From the NCBI GenBank assembly GCA_030549205.1, contig JAUKTV010000001.1:558001-622000 (forward strand): a stretch of DNA of 64,000 bases, read 5' to 3'. A program made the position numbers and the translations under genes. Position 1 is the stretch's first letter. Each line of letters starts with the position of its first letter. A model generated the notes under the pieces. The model was not told the DNA's origin, did no database searches, and saw only the letters and a list, made by a program, of their open reading frames with translations. The DNA comes from Apiosordaria backusii (taxonomy: Eukaryota > Ascomycota > Sordariomycetes > Sordariales > Lasiosphaeriaceae). Positions 22,423 to 32,824 of this stretch are shown one piece after another.

Positions 22423-24189
22423 TCACCGGAGATATACTTCTTGCCAACATTTTCTGGCCACGTCTTTCATCTCATTGGCGCCATCCACATTCTTCCACAG
22501 CGTTCTATTCAGCAACTGCTTGACAGTTGTGGCATATTGCTCTCCCATCGCTGTTGTCAGATGCGAGTTCACCCTTTCAAACGATAGCCTGACGCGCGAG
22601 TGTGAGCTGGCGAGTGAGAAGCGAGACAGTAGAGGACCAAGGACGAAGTATCTGAGAAAGTCAAGAATTGACTGCACCCAGTTCGGCGGTATATTATTGG
22701 GGTGTTCTTTGTTGTGGAATACGAACTCCAAATGCCCAGACCCTCGCTCGCTTTTGATAACTTCTCGGAGCTGCATGCCCATGCCCAGCTCAAGGAGAAA
22801 TAACCCGACGGAATGCAAATGTTGTCTCCATTCTTGCATGCTAGTGACTCTTGGACCTTCGGCGTCAACCTCTACGTCCAAGAGGAACCTGTCGTGATCG
22901 GCGCCATCCGAATAGTCGGGCCGAACAATCTTTCCAATGCCGTGTCTGGCACCTGAAAGCCATGGTGTTCCACCAAGGAAGAGGGCCATCAAAACGAGCT
23001 TGCGGGCAAGAGTGATACGGGTCGATAGGGGTAGCATGATGCTCTCACTTTTGTGAGAATCAGAAGTACTGGACGGAAGAGGAGATAAAATACTCCACAC
23101 ATTAGCTGTTGACTCTAGTGGCCGAGAGGGACACAGATCAAGCAGCTGGTGAGACTGTGGGGGAAGAACTCGAAAGCATGCCGACAAGGTGTCATCCGGA
23201 CTGTGAACTAGGAACAAAGATGTATTGAAATCTCGGGCAGCGTGTAAAGCATCGCTGATCTCTGATTCTGGCTTGAGCCCCGATGTTTGTTTGGTAGGTG
23301 TTGGACCTGATTTTGTTAATTTGTGCGGTCCGTCGACTATGATCAGGAGAGGATCCCAGTTTCGAGTCCGGCGGTCAGGAAGAAGAGACAAGTTGTATTG
23401 TAGTTGAATATTGTCAAAAGACTGGAAATTGCTGGATTGCAGAAACCTCAGCTTCACCAAGTCCATGTCGAGCTGAGCAACTTTCGGATATGGCGAACCT
23501 GGCGTAGTCCGTGGCATCCCCATCCGCACCATATTGAATAAAGCGCTGAAATACATGGTTGCTGCCGTTTTGGCGTCCAAAACTGCTGCCAGAAATGACT
23601 TGAGCCCGACTGCTGAAGCCAGCATCTCAGGTGCATGGTCCAGCAGTGATGTTCCGTTGACCATGGAGAAACACGTGATGGAAAGCTCCCGCAGGTCACT
23701 GATGGAAGCCCCAACAGAGTTGATCAGCGACAGGAGATCGCCCCCCTTGCCTCTACCAAACCACCAAAGATCGCGTTTTCTGAGTAGGCTCTTGATCTTG
23801 GCGACTCCGCGACGTGACTCTTGAGCTGAGGACCAATCGACCTGTGACGTCGTTTGTTGAGTAATGCCAGCCCTGGCTAACAGCGGTGATAGTTCGTCCC
23901 AGACATCCTCCATCTGGTTCTTGATCTTGGCCAGTTGGCGGCCGATAGTCCTTGACCCATCCGGTCCCCAGAGAGCCTCTTGATATCGTCGTGAAAGTCG
24001 CTTGTCTAAGCCCCAGAACCGAGTCCACATCTCAAGGGCAGTGTGGCATCGGTCGAAAGCCAGATAACTGTCGTGTAATACTTCGCCTACATCCCTGGTG
24101 CGCTCATAAAAGCGCCTTGTAGCATCCACAGTCGCTTTTAGTGTCCCAAGAAGACCTGCAGCAGCATCAGCAGCCGAAAGGACTTCCAT
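22423..24189 (-). CDS. HeLo-like / DUF7580-like protein
   Basis: Open frame of 588 aa. The N-terminus (about 1-200) is all-helical and fits the HeLo-like type (AAGLLGTLKATVDATRRFY, then FDRCHTALEMW..FWGL), the kind of domain that forms membrane-active helical bundles in HET-S and related fungal cell-death proteins. The C-terminal half, with STRITLARKLVLMALFL and later QLLNRTLWKN, resembles the DUF7580 domain that follows HeLo-like domains in many fungal proteins. No NACHT or NB-ARC motif is seen. The stop overlaps a strong donor (CG|GTGAGT), so one short 3' exon may be missing. It is divergently paired, 243 bp apart, with a TM lipase-like gene. A role in allorecognition or defence is inference only. 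Confidence 0.75.
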   Translation of the reverse strand: MEVLSAADAAAGLLGTLKATVDATRRFYERTRDVGEVLHDSYLAFDRCHTALEMWTRFWGLDKRLSRRYQEALWGPDGSRTIGRQLAKIKNQMEDVWDELSPLLARAGITQQTTSQVDWSSAQESRRGVAKIKSLLRKRDLWWFGRGKGGDLLSLINSVGASISDLRELSITCFSMVNGTSLLDHAPEMLASAVGLKSFLAAVLDAKTAATMYFSALFNMVRMGMPRTTPGSPYPKVAQLDMDLVKLRFLQSSNFQSFDNIQLQYNLSLLPDRRTRNWDPLLIIVDGPHKLTKSGPTPTKQTSGLKPESEISDALHAARDFNTSLFLVHSPDDTLSACFRVLPPQSHQLLDLCPSRPLESTANVWSILSPLPSSTSDSHKSESIMLPLSTRITLARKLVLMALFLGGTPWLSGARHGIGKIVRPDYSDGADHDRFLLDVEVDAEGPRVTSMQEWRQHLHSVGLFLLELGMGMQLREVIKSERGSGHLEFVFHNKEHPNNIPPNWVQSILDFLRYFVLGPLLSRFSLASSHSRVRLSFERVNSHLTTAMGEQYATTVKQLLNRTLWKNVDGANEMKDVARKCWQEVYLR

Positions 24190-24432
24190 GTTGAACTGGC
24201 CGTGGCGCTTGAGGTCGATGTCGGAAGAACACTCCCGGTCATGGACAGAAGACGGTGTCGGTGAAGTACCTAAGCGTTGGCTGGTTTGCGACTGCTGGGT
24301 TTATCCCGAACGCGTGCATTGATCGAGTGACATCAGCCGCACCTACCTGGAGTCCGCCACACCAACCCCGATCTCCAGCTCCTGGTGCGGGGCTCGTCAC
24401 TCCGACTTCGACAGTACTCGCAACAACCAACC
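24190..24432. promoter_or_regulatory. compact bidirectional promoter (HeLo-like / lipase-like)
   Basis: Only 243 bp separate the two divergent start codons, so both 5' UTRs and promoters must share this span; co-regulation is likely. No TATA box or named factor site is claimed. Confidence 0.5.
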
Positions 24433-26600
24433 ATGCCAGAAGAGAAGCGTCCTGTGGCCGGCTTTTCTACACCACCCAGTGGCCCAGGCCAGATCGAGCT
24501 GCCCGAGTTCCCATCTGTCGCCTCCTTCGACAACATCGGCCTCCTTTCCCAGTACACAGCCATCTATGCTTCTCTTGCACGATGTCAAGCATATTGCGCG
24601 ACCCTCTTCGGGCTTGAACCCCACGACTATCCTCGACATGTCGACCACAGCGGCGACGAAGGCCCCGCCCAGAACCAGAAACCACATGTCCCACCCATCT
24701 ACAAGGCTTTGACGGAGAACCGCATCCGATTTGCAATATGGGACAAGGAGTGTGGCCTGGACCAATTGAGCTCGAGTACCGTATCGTGGCTGGAGGTCCT
24801 TGACGAAATATCCGATAGTGGCTTCCGCCGGTTGGTGGCCGGCGCCTTTCTCAACCTCCACAAAACAATAGACCGCATTTTGGAAGGGCTCATCGAAAAT
24901 TCTGTGGCAATCAAGCAGAAGGATAAGGCAGCAGAGTTGCATGTGCTTGCTCTGTGTCATCAGCTTGGCCTTGGGGTCACCCAGGTTGCTGAACTCCAAC
25001 CTCTCATTCAAATGTTTCGTGCCGACATGGTAAAGCGACCACCAGAGGGGCCACTTGCAAGCCTGAAGAGGCGCCTGGTTTCCCTACAAAGCTACACAAA
25101 GCCTTTGATATTATTACGGAAGGATAAAATGGTTGATCAACAGTTGGACGGAGCCTACAGGTATTCGAGGTCTGTTGCTTTGCAGATGTGGAAGGACATA
25201 CAAAGTATTCGAAGAAACCTTCCTCTTTTCCTCCGCCCTTTACGGCAGAAGAGGTCGCTACTGGCTTTGTCTGACGGCCAAACTCTGAGCTTCAACGTAT
25301 TAAGGCGTACCTCGCTCCAAGTCCTTCTGCTAGTAATCCATCTCTTCGGTGTAGCACTTGCTCCGCTTATTCTCCTCTATCCCCTCTGGTTAGGAGTTCT
25401 GATCTTTATGGGTCTAGGGGTAGCACACAAGTGGTTGTGTGGTCTGCTGAACACACAGTCTAACCCGATTGTGTATTCACGTGGTATAGATGCACGGGAA
25501 AGAAATTCGCACGAGGCGTGGATATTCTTGCCTCGGCTTGGTACGAGGTAGAGTATCACTCTAATCTATCGAGTATGTACACACTGTTCTGATCAAACCA
25601 CTGACGATACTTGTAGCCACCATGAACTGGAACACACCCTTGATCGCCTTTCAACGGCATTCCGCCGCCAGGTGACCGGTATCCCGAGCCAAACGCAAGT
25701 GTTGCCGTCCCTCCAATTTGGCTGGTTGCTGCGCTGAGACCCAAGTCGCTGACCCAGAAAATAGACATGGCATTCTGCCCGATTTAATGAGGGAACTGCT
25801 CTTGAGAAACACATCATATCAGACGCCAATGACCCAGGGGGTTCACAACGCTCTTTATACTGTACGGCGCGAGATATGCGACCCCGCTAGGTCAAAGGTG
25901 GTTCTTCTCGCCCATTCCAGCGCAGGAATACATGCAAACATCGTGGTGAATTTACTGCTACAACAGGGGCTGCAGCATCTTCTACACAAAATGGAGATAT
26001 ACACTTTTGGTGAGCATAATAACTCATGATGAAACACCGACTCTTGCCTTGACGCTGACGGTGCCTTCAGGTGGCTACTTCTGCCACTTCAGCAATCCAA
26101 TTGATACAGCCCTTGGCCAGCGAAGAACACCATCTGGGGCCTCCAGTTCAACCGTTCCTGGCGAGACTGTAGTCACCAGGCAGTCAATTGCTCATATTGA
26201 ACACTTTGCCAACACAGATGACCCATTTGCTCTTATGGGTGTGCTTAGCAGGAGCAATTGGTCCTCAATCAGTGGCGATATCTTTCAACTCCCGGGAGAG
26301 GATAGTCAATACAAAGATCAAGTAGGAGGGTTCTTATTCAACAGGGGATACCTCGATCGGCTGTTTCCAATTGCTGGACAAAGGCCCTCAGTATATTCTC
26401 CAATGGCCGAGCTACCAGTCGTCATGGCATTGGGCGATGCGCCCGAGGGTGTTGAACAAGGCCACGACAGCAAGCATTTCACCCCGGGCCTTCCCGGGAA
26501 TGAGCGAGCACTCAAGAACCTAAGTCGGCTTTACCAGTACATTGATGGAAGAGAACCGATAGCGGCAGATGAGCCATCCACTCCACCATTGTACGAATAG
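24433..26600 (+). CDS. membrane-anchored alpha/beta-hydrolase (fungal lipase-like)
   Basis: Proposed join 24433..25547, 25617..25678, 25746..26009, 26071..26600, about 656 aa. Residues 1-290 are helical with no known enzyme motif. A hydrophobic pair follows at about 305-350 (SLQVLLLVIHLFG and later). The hydrolase part begins near EAWIF and continues through HTLDRLSTAFRRQVT, the nucleophile elbow LLAHSSAG (serine in HSxxG), YTFG, and the conserved HIEHFANTDDPFALMGVL. This is the layout of the fungal DUF676-like lipases. The third-exon acceptor is uncertain: 25745 or 25757, both in frame. The family usually has HSQGG where HSSAG stands here. It probably acts at a membrane on lipid or ester substrates. 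It is divergently paired with the HeLo-like gene. Confidence 0.78.
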
Positions 26601-26705
26601 GTAGCATATAGGAGGCCCTGAAAAGACTTTCTGCAAAACATTCCGCTTTATTCATCAAGAACGCTCAATCGAATTACAATACCCCCACAACTTTTCCAAA
26701 CCATA

Positions 26706-27644
26706 TTACAAGTCCGAGTCATTGCTGATAGTGCTCGATCCTCCACCCTGGGCCTCTGCAATCACCTGTGTTCGAGTCACCTTGCCCGTTGTATCGACAA
26801 AGATCCAGCTCGTCACGTCAACGCCGGGGAACGGCTTGTACTCGTATTGCAGTTCAAACTCGGTAATATTGCCATCTTCCTCGATAGTCCGATTATGGCC
26901 GTTGAACTGCATATCCTTGTCGTATGATCCCACCACAACCCGCGACTGCTCATTGCCGTCATTGTCGAGGTACTCGTCGTAGATGCTGCCATCCTGTGCA
27001 AGGACGCGATTTTTGTGAGCCTTTCCGGTGTAATCGTTGACGCTGAATAGCACGTTGCTCTCGAGCTTGTGGCTTCCATCGAAGGAGCGTTTGGTGTTGC
27101 CCGCGGCAGCATCCCCTGCACCCCCTGCTCCGCTCCCGCCTCCGAGCCCCTCGCCCACCCCATCGAGCAGATCGGTTGTGGAGTTGATGATTTGCGTCAC
27201 CTCCTGCCCCAGTGTGGCAATGATGGGATTAAGATCGATGCTGTTGAGCACATCATCCACCATCTTGACGACATTTCCGAGCCGCGCTTCCAGCTCGACT
27301 TTGGCAGAGACATTCTCAATGGTCAACTGGACGCGGTTGATGCTTGCATCAACGCCCGCGCTGAAGTGCAGCAGCTTTAGCACGTTGGCGTCGAGGTTGA
27401 CCTTGGCCGTGAGGTTTTGCACGTCGACACCGATGTGCCCGACGCTCACCGAAGCGTTGAGATAAACATCTGGCTCTTCGGGAAGTTGGACGCCGCCGGT
27501 GTTGGCGGTTTCGTAGTTGACCGACTCGGGATCGCCGCGCTTGTCGAGCCGGTACCCGATGTACCCGTCGTCTCCATCATCTGCGGCTGAGATGGGGTTG
27601 AAGAGGAGGAAAAGGGCAGCTGCCCTGGTAATGAGGTCTTTCAT
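26706..27644 (-). CDS. secreted protein of unknown function, paralogue of the 28437 gene
   Basis: Single exon, 312 aa, with a signal peptide at residues 1-20. A conserved middle block (DVYLNASVSVGHIGVDV to SIDLNPII) is made of alternating beta-prone valine/leucine segments. A glycine-rich linker follows (GGGSGAGGAGDAAAGN), then a C-terminal domain with aromatic YxxKP and DxTGKVTRTQV segments. A likely KR processing site lies near residue 35. The middle block matches the gene transcribed the opposite way at 28437. No known domain is recognised; the protein is presumably extracellular or wall-associated. Confidence 0.8.
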   Translation of the reverse strand: MKDLITRAAALFLLFNPISAADDGDDGYIGYRLDKRGDPESVNYETANTGGVQLPEEPDVYLNASVSVGHIGVDVQNLTAKVNLDANVLKLLHFSAGVDASINRVQLTIENVSAKVELEARLGNVVKMVDDVLNSIDLNPIIATLGQEVTQIINSTTDLLDGVGEGLGGGSGAGGAGDAAAGNTKRSFDGSHKLESNVLFSVNDYTGKAHKNRVLAQDGSIYDEYLDNDGNEQSRVVVGSYDKDMQFNGHNRTIEEDGNITEFELQYEYKPFPGVDVTSWIFVDTTGKVTRTQVIAEAQGGGSSTISNDSDL

Positions 27645-28436
27645 GATGGATGACTCTGACCTGTCTGGGAGAGTGAAGAAACGAGCGGGGACAAAGAACG
27701 CCAGCGGGCTATCGTCAGAGCTAAGCTGGCAAAGAGCAGGTGTATCAAGTAGGTGTGTACACTACACAGATGTTTTCCCCCGTCTCCCACATCGTCATCA
27801 AGGGGGCAGGGAGGTGGATATTGGAAGCGCCCAGACTTGGTCGAATCCACAGATTACGAATTCTTGGTTTTCCCTTATTTGGCTGTCTTATTGACGAGGT
27901 TTGTGCCAAGGCACAAGCCGTCAAAGTCAAGCTCAGGGTGCCAAGGCTAATTACTGTTGTGATGCATGCACCAAATCATGGCAGAGCCCCTGGCCGCCTG
28001 CAGCTCCCCACCCCTGACAAGGTTTCATCCAGCTCAGTGGAAAACATCCCGAGTGGATGCGTCTCGAGATGCTTTGACTTTTGCTCTTTGTTGTTCCTGA
28101 ATGCAACACCACAAACCGGATTCACGATGGTTTCATTTTAACTTTTTGCTGGCAGCCATCGCAAAAACAAGGACATGGAGAGATCGAGATCATAATGGCC
28201 ACCCAAATAAGAAGTGACGGAACCGTTTCTGGGCATCGCGTTGGACTACCAAGGCGATCATTGCCGAAAAGAATCGGTCAGTGGTTATGCTCTGGCAGCT
28301 TTTTATTCCTCCGAGTCGAGTAGACATACACTCCCATCGCCAGGTGATCGAATCTTCAGTGGTTTTTCTGTACCTGCTGGTGTTTGGCATCTTCACTCGG
28401 TTCGTTGGGATCTTTTCCTTACTAGCAACAAGCACG
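27645..28436. promoter_or_regulatory. divergent spacer between secreted paralogues
   Basis: The head-to-head starts are 792 bp apart. The frame of the right gene stays open upstream to an ATG at 28287, which would add a second hydrophobic segment; I prefer 28437 because it starts directly at a clean signal peptide. No other gene seen. Confidence 0.5.
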
Positions 28437-29399
28437 ATGAGGACCTCCTCGCACGGGTCTCTACTCAGGGCGATCCTCCTTCTGGTCGTGCTCTTCGTCA
28501 CATTAGCAACTGCACAAACTGAGTCTGCCGAGCCAGCACCATCATCAGAACCCGCTCCCGAACCCAGCACGGAATCACCAGCGCCTTCGCCAACTACCAG
28601 CTCTCTCACTGCTTCCCCATCAACTGCCTCAAGCGGAGGGGGCGGCAGCGGAACACCTACCACCACCCCCCGACCTTCAGGAACCAACCCCCCAGACGTC
28701 CACCTCCGCGTTCCCGAGCTGTCAATCGGCCGCATCGAGCTCGATGTAGATGACCTGAGGGCGGACGTCAACCTCAACGCCGAAATTGCCAATCTCGTCT
28801 CCATCAACGTCGGTGTGGCGGTTGGTGTCCAAAAGGTCAACATCACCATCGCCGACGTGGAAGCTGAGCTCGAGCTCGTCATTCGGTTGGGACACTTGGT
28901 GGATATCGTCAACCGCACCCTCGCGTCTCTTGACCTCAACCCGCTGTTGATCAATTTGCTGAACAATGTCTCTGACGTGGTGGACTCTGTCGTTGGTGCC
29001 GTTGATGGGTTGCTTGGGACCATTACTCAGGGTGGCAGCACACTGCGGTTCTTGATTGATAATTTGGGCAATATCGTTCAGGAAGTTGCCGGGGAAGGGA
29101 CAGAGGTGGTGAGCAGCATTGTCGGGAATTATCAGAGGAACATGACGTTTACTGGGGTGGCGAAGGAGCTAGGGAATGGGCTGACGCAGAGGACGTATAA
29201 ATACGATGCGCTGGGGAGCTTGGTGAATATTATCTTCAATACCATGGGGCAGGTGGTGCAAGCGGTCGTGGTGGGCAAGGATAATGGTGGTGGAGGTGGG
29301 GGAGGGGGCAGCACAACCTCCACACCAGCTGCGACTACCGCGCCGGCTACAAGCGCGGCCCCAGCCCCAACCACAAGTGCTGCGGGCGGAAGGGGGTGA
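28437..29399 (+). CDS. secreted Ser/Thr/Pro-rich protein, paralogue of the 26706 gene
   Basis: Single exon, 320 aa. A signal peptide (LLRAILLLVVLFVTLATA) is followed by a low-complexity Pro/Ser/Thr linker of about 60 residues, a conserved block from DVHLRVPELSIGRIELDV to ASLDLNPLL, a further helical part, then poly-Gly (eight or more) and an Ala/Thr/Pro tail typical of O-glycosylated fungal surface proteins. No hydrophobic GPI tail is seen at the very end. The shared block with the 26706 product (IGxxxDVxxLxAxVNLxA, then RLGxxVxxVxxxLxSxDLNP) indicates duplication followed by inversion or divergent placement. Function unknown. Confidence 0.8.
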   Translation: MRTSSHGSLLRAILLLVVLFVTLATAQTESAEPAPSSEPAPEPSTESPAPSPTTSSLTASPSTASSGGGGSGTPTTTPRPSGTNPPDVHLRVPELSIGRIELDVDDLRADVNLNAEIANLVSINVGVAVGVQKVNITIADVEAELELVIRLGHLVDIVNRTLASLDLNPLLINLLNNVSDVVDSVVGAVDGLLGTITQGGSTLRFLIDNLGNIVQEVAGEGTEVVSSIVGNYQRNMTFTGVAKELGNGLTQRTYKYDALGSLVNIIFNTMGQVVQAVVVGKDNGGGGGGGGSTTSTPAATTAPATSAAPAPTTSAAGGRG

Positions 29400-30384
29400 A
29401 TAAGGGGATTTTGCTTGTTAAATCAAAAGAGATTAGGTAGTCTGCTACATACATGTACCTTAGTAAAATGCAGGGGCTAGTTAAGGTACTTTAGGTCTAA
29501 TGAGGTAGCTAGCTAGTTTGCACGCAGACAACTCTCCACCTACTGTCACTGTCGTTCGAGTCTGAAGGATCCCAGCATCATCTTCTTATTTCTAGGGAAG
29601 ACAGGGAGCGGACATTTTGCCGGAGAGTAGAGAGACAAACAGCTCACAATTGGGCGGAGACACGGCACTGGTGCAGGCTCGGAAAGTGAAGGCGACCCGG
29701 CGCAACATCTCAGGGCAATCGATGTGTCCAGTATTGCAGCGGTCGTTCGGGAACCGGTCCGGACATGCGTGGCCGAGCGGTGCAATGTCAATAGGAAAGT
29801 TGTCAACCATGGTGTGATGGTTCATGACAATCGTCACGGGCTGGCGCGCTACTACTGGGTGTTGGGTTCATGTTTACACTGGTAGAAGGATCGCGGACTA
29901 GGGTCGGATTTTAGAGCTTACTCGCAGCTGAGAAGCCGTTAGGCACCGGCCACATCAGTAGCGACGGTCATCCTCGGTTAGAGAGGCTTTTCGGGGAAAT
30001 TCAGGAAAAGTACCAAAACGCCCAAGAAGATGCACCCAGATTCAGCATCGGAATAGCAAGCTACGGATACACGGCCCTGCCCACCAGCCTGGAGGGAGAG
30101 GGCTGAATTGGCGAGCTTAATATTTGCGCTTCTCCAGGACGAAGGATTTCTTTATGTAGGCGAAGTTGAGGAAAGGGTTGGATGTGTGATTTCGATAACT
30201 TGAAGGAGGAAACCGTAAGGTAGGTAGTGCGATATCTTCCTAAAAGGTGGAACGGGGAAACACAGGGGTAAGGGGCAAATGATCACTAGCTACAGCAACG
30301 ATGTTTATTTTGGATAGATAGGTAGATTCAAATCACGTTCAGTTACTAGATACATTATACACAGTTGATATTTGATTCGACCAC
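29400..30384. other. convergent spacer, nothing recognised
   Basis: 3' flanks of the secreted protein gene (+) and the dioxygenase (-). Dense TAGGTA/TACCTA-type motifs at about 29430-29515 and 30215-30325. No gene recognised. Confidence 0.5.
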
Positions 30385-31464
30385 TTAAGCAGGGGCCTGA
30401 ACGGGAGGAGGGGCATAGGCGGCGACGGGCTCCGGGTCATCGGCGCCAGCCTCAATCATGCCGCCCAGAATCATCGTCTTGGGCGCTTGAGCCTGGTAGA
30501 ACCAGGGGTCGGTGAAGGCCTTGAACTTCTGGTCATGCCAGTCCTTGGCGGTGACATAGCGGCCCTCGCTGTCCATGAACATGGTGTCGTCCTCGGCGCG
30601 AAGGAAGTAGGCGATCGAGTAGCGGTGCTCGGTGGGGTCGAAAGGAACCACGCGGTGGATGCACGACTGGAATTTCATGCCGCTGGCAAAGCGAAGCGAG
30701 TCGCCGACGTGAACGAAGGCGCAGTTCTTCTTGGGCTCGACGAAGCCCATCTCAAGGGCGCCGCACTCTCCAGGAGGGCGGACTTGAAGACCCCATTGGT
30801 CGCTGAAGAGAAGAGTAAGGGAGCTGATGTCGGTGTGCTTTTGGTGGCCAACCTTGTGCTGGCCAGTCACCTCAGCGGGGAGGTAGTGCATCATGGAAAG
30901 GGTAGTGGCCGAGGGCCGGTCGTTGCGGTGCGAGTTCTCAAAGCGATCCTTGCCAGCCAGTCCCAGACCGGTGGAGAGGGCTGCCAAGATGACCTTGGTG
31001 ATGGTGTTGCAGCTGCCGATGACCTGCTCCAACTGGTGGAGATCGCCGCTGTTCTTGATTGGGGAGGGGACACGGGGGCTGCCCTGCTGGATCTCGTCTC
31101 GCGAGACCTTGAGCATCTCATAGCCATCCTTGGAGCCAGCACCGAAGGCACCTGTGCGGTTGCCGACAGGTTCATAACCGAGATGGGAGTCGATCAAGCC
31201 GTATTCGTTCTTTTTCTCAAGAGGGGCATCGAAGAAGCGGTTCATGAGCTTGAGAAGTTGCTCACGGTCCTCAAGCATGCGGCGTCCGTCAATGCTGTCG
31301 AGGTTGAGCTGAAAGTAACCATCTTCAAGACAGGCCTTGAGCACCTTGTCGACCTCCTCGGGATCCTGCGAGAGAAGCAGATCATAGTTGATGGTCCTCA
31401 TGGGCCAGACAGGGACCTGCCTGCCTTGCCACTCGACGGTCTTTTCGGGTTTGGTTTGGGCCAT
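30385..31464 (-). CDS. 2-oxoglutarate/Fe(II) dioxygenase, isopenicillin N synthase-like
   Basis: Single exon, 359 aa. An N-terminal DIOX_N-type domain (about 20-130) precedes the double-stranded beta-helix core. Iron ligands are H210 and D212 (HTDISS) and H270 (IHRVV); the 2-oxoglutarate-binding pair is R281/S283 (RYSIAYF). The C-terminal tail is Pro/Ala-rich. The enzyme couples decarboxylation of 2-oxoglutarate to hydroxylation, desaturation or ring closure of an unknown substrate; cytosolic. It neighbours a second iron oxygenase and two hydrolases, so it may belong to a small metabolic cluster. Long open frames on the other strand reflect codon bias only. Confidence 0.93.
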   Translation of the reverse strand: MAQTKPEKTVEWQGRQVPVWPMRTINYDLLLSQDPEEVDKVLKACLEDGYFQLNLDSIDGRRMLEDREQLLKLMNRFFDAPLEKKNEYGLIDSHLGYEPVGNRTGAFGAGSKDGYEMLKVSRDEIQQGSPRVPSPIKNSGDLHQLEQVIGSCNTITKVILAALSTGLGLAGKDRFENSHRNDRPSATTLSMMHYLPAEVTGQHKVGHQKHTDISSLTLLFSDQWGLQVRPPGECGALEMGFVEPKKNCAFVHVGDSLRFASGMKFQSCIHRVVPFDPTEHRYSIAYFLRAEDDTMFMDSEGRYVTAKDWHDQKFKAFTDPWFYQAQAPKTMILGGMIEAGADDPEPVAAYAPPPVQAPA

Positions 31465-31990
31465 GGTGATATTTGAGAAGTTGGAGAGTTTTGTTTGTTC
31501 TCAAGATTCCCGAAACTCGGGAGGGACGAACTGGGCTACATATACTTGGAACATTCTGTTGACCTTTCCTTACCTAGTAGTCCGGTATGAATCGGAGGCC
31601 ATCTATTGCGGTCAAATGAAGCATATAGGCAATGAGCTAGTTTCCCCAGCATACCCCACACTTGAAGTGTCCCCGAAGGCACGTTGCCGCATTCTACCAA
31701 AGTGGTTGATGAGGGTCGTTCTCCACCGATCGGCATTTCCGTTGCAACAACTGACGGCCCCCGCATCTCGGCTTGTTTACATCGTCGGATGGGTTGCAGT
31801 CCGTGCTTTGGAAGGGGAACAAACAGGTTACAAGAAGGGAAAGTGATATTGCATTTATCTACCTGCAACTGGGGTCCTTTATGAACCAGACTATCCGGAG
31901 ACTCGGAAACCAACCCTGGAGGCTCGCTTGCTTCCGGGGCACTATCTAGTTCATCTTTTCGGGTCTTGTGTACACGTACACATGGCGAAT
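31465..31990. other. spacer, nothing recognised
   Basis: 5' flank of the dioxygenase and 3' flank of the AsaB-like gene (both minus strand). No gene seen. Confidence 0.5.
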
Positions 31991-32824
31991 TCAGTACAAA
32001 ACTAGGCACCGAACCTCAATGCTCTGCCGAGACACCTCGCCACGGTAATCCGGGTCCTCAAAGGCCGAGTGCAGTGCTCTGCGGGCCACTGACGTATCGG
32101 AGTCAAAGCACTTGATGAGGAGTACGTCCTCGGGTGTCATCCGATATTTGAAATACCACCGATGATGCGGGTTGTGGCGTACTACCCAAGACTCCCCCTT
32201 GAAGCCGTCCTCCACCATTTCTGCCCCGACCAGGTCCGAGTCCGGAACTGAGTTCGCATCAGCCACAGCAATGGGATCTTTGAGGATGGTCTCGATCGGC
32301 CGCCAGATATTGATGATTTGATATCTCCTCGTGATCAGTTCGTCTGCCTGTTTCTGGTCAGGAAACTCCCATCTCAACCTCCTCTCGGCACCGACATAGG
32401 ACTGATCGACATGCGTTCTGGTGACTGGACCACGGTTGGCGAGATTCTGGCCATTGAACCCCAGGTGGTGCCATTGTGTTGGGCCTCGGCGGACTTTGTG
32501 GTTGAAGATGTGAATGTGGCTGGCACCGGTGATTTCCTTTAGAAGTTCTTTGCATTCCTGGTAGTAGGCTGATTTGATGGATTCCTCATCGGTGAATTTC
32601 TCCTCTTCACTTTTGTGTCGGCAGTACTGAAAGCCATGGGTATCCAGTTGGTATTTGTCTTCGTCCCCCGTTATATCGGTGACGGTGAAATCATGAGGAA
32701 GGTGTGGTCTCTTGTTTGTGACTTTTCCTTTGCCGATGAAGATGGGTGTTGGGGGCAGACCATCTCCCGGGTCGTCCCAATAGTTGAGTGTTGTCCGTAC
32801 GTCGTGCTTCTCCATCGTTGCCAT
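31991..32824 (-). CDS. AsaB/GA4-desaturase-like non-heme iron oxygenase
   Basis: Single exon, 277 aa. It matches the fungal hydroxylase/desaturase AsaB and gibberellin GA4-desaturase family: an N-terminal LNYWDDPGDG start, a TDITG..DKYQLDTHGFQY segment, IHIFNHKVRRG, then THVDQSY with the presumed H-x-D iron ligands, QIINIWRPI, WYFKYRMTPEDVLLIKCFDS, and a late HSAFEDP with the second His. Family members act in secondary metabolism (aspergillic acid, gibberellins) and, from sequence, are taken to use Fe(II) and 2-oxoglutarate. It is divergent (314 bp) from the M20 peptidase gene, which suggests shared control. Confidence 0.9.
   Translation of the reverse strand: MATMEKHDVRTTLNYWDDPGDGLPPTPIFIGKGKVTNKRPHLPHDFTVTDITGDEDKYQLDTHGFQYCRHKSEEEKFTDEESIKSAYYQECKELLKEITGASHIHIFNHKVRRGPTQWHHLGFNGQNLANRGPVTRTHVDQSYVGAERRLRWEFPDQKQADELITRRYQIINIWRPIETILKDPIAVADANSVPDSDLVGAEMVEDGFKGESWVVRHNPHHRWYFKYRMTPEDVLLIKCFDSDTSVARRALHSAFEDPDYRGEVSRQSIEVRCLVLY

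Noticed and set aside
30487..31476. 329-codon open frame opposite the dioxygenase
   Set aside because: It is the antisense shadow of a well-supported 2OG/Fe(II) oxygenase with strong codon bias.
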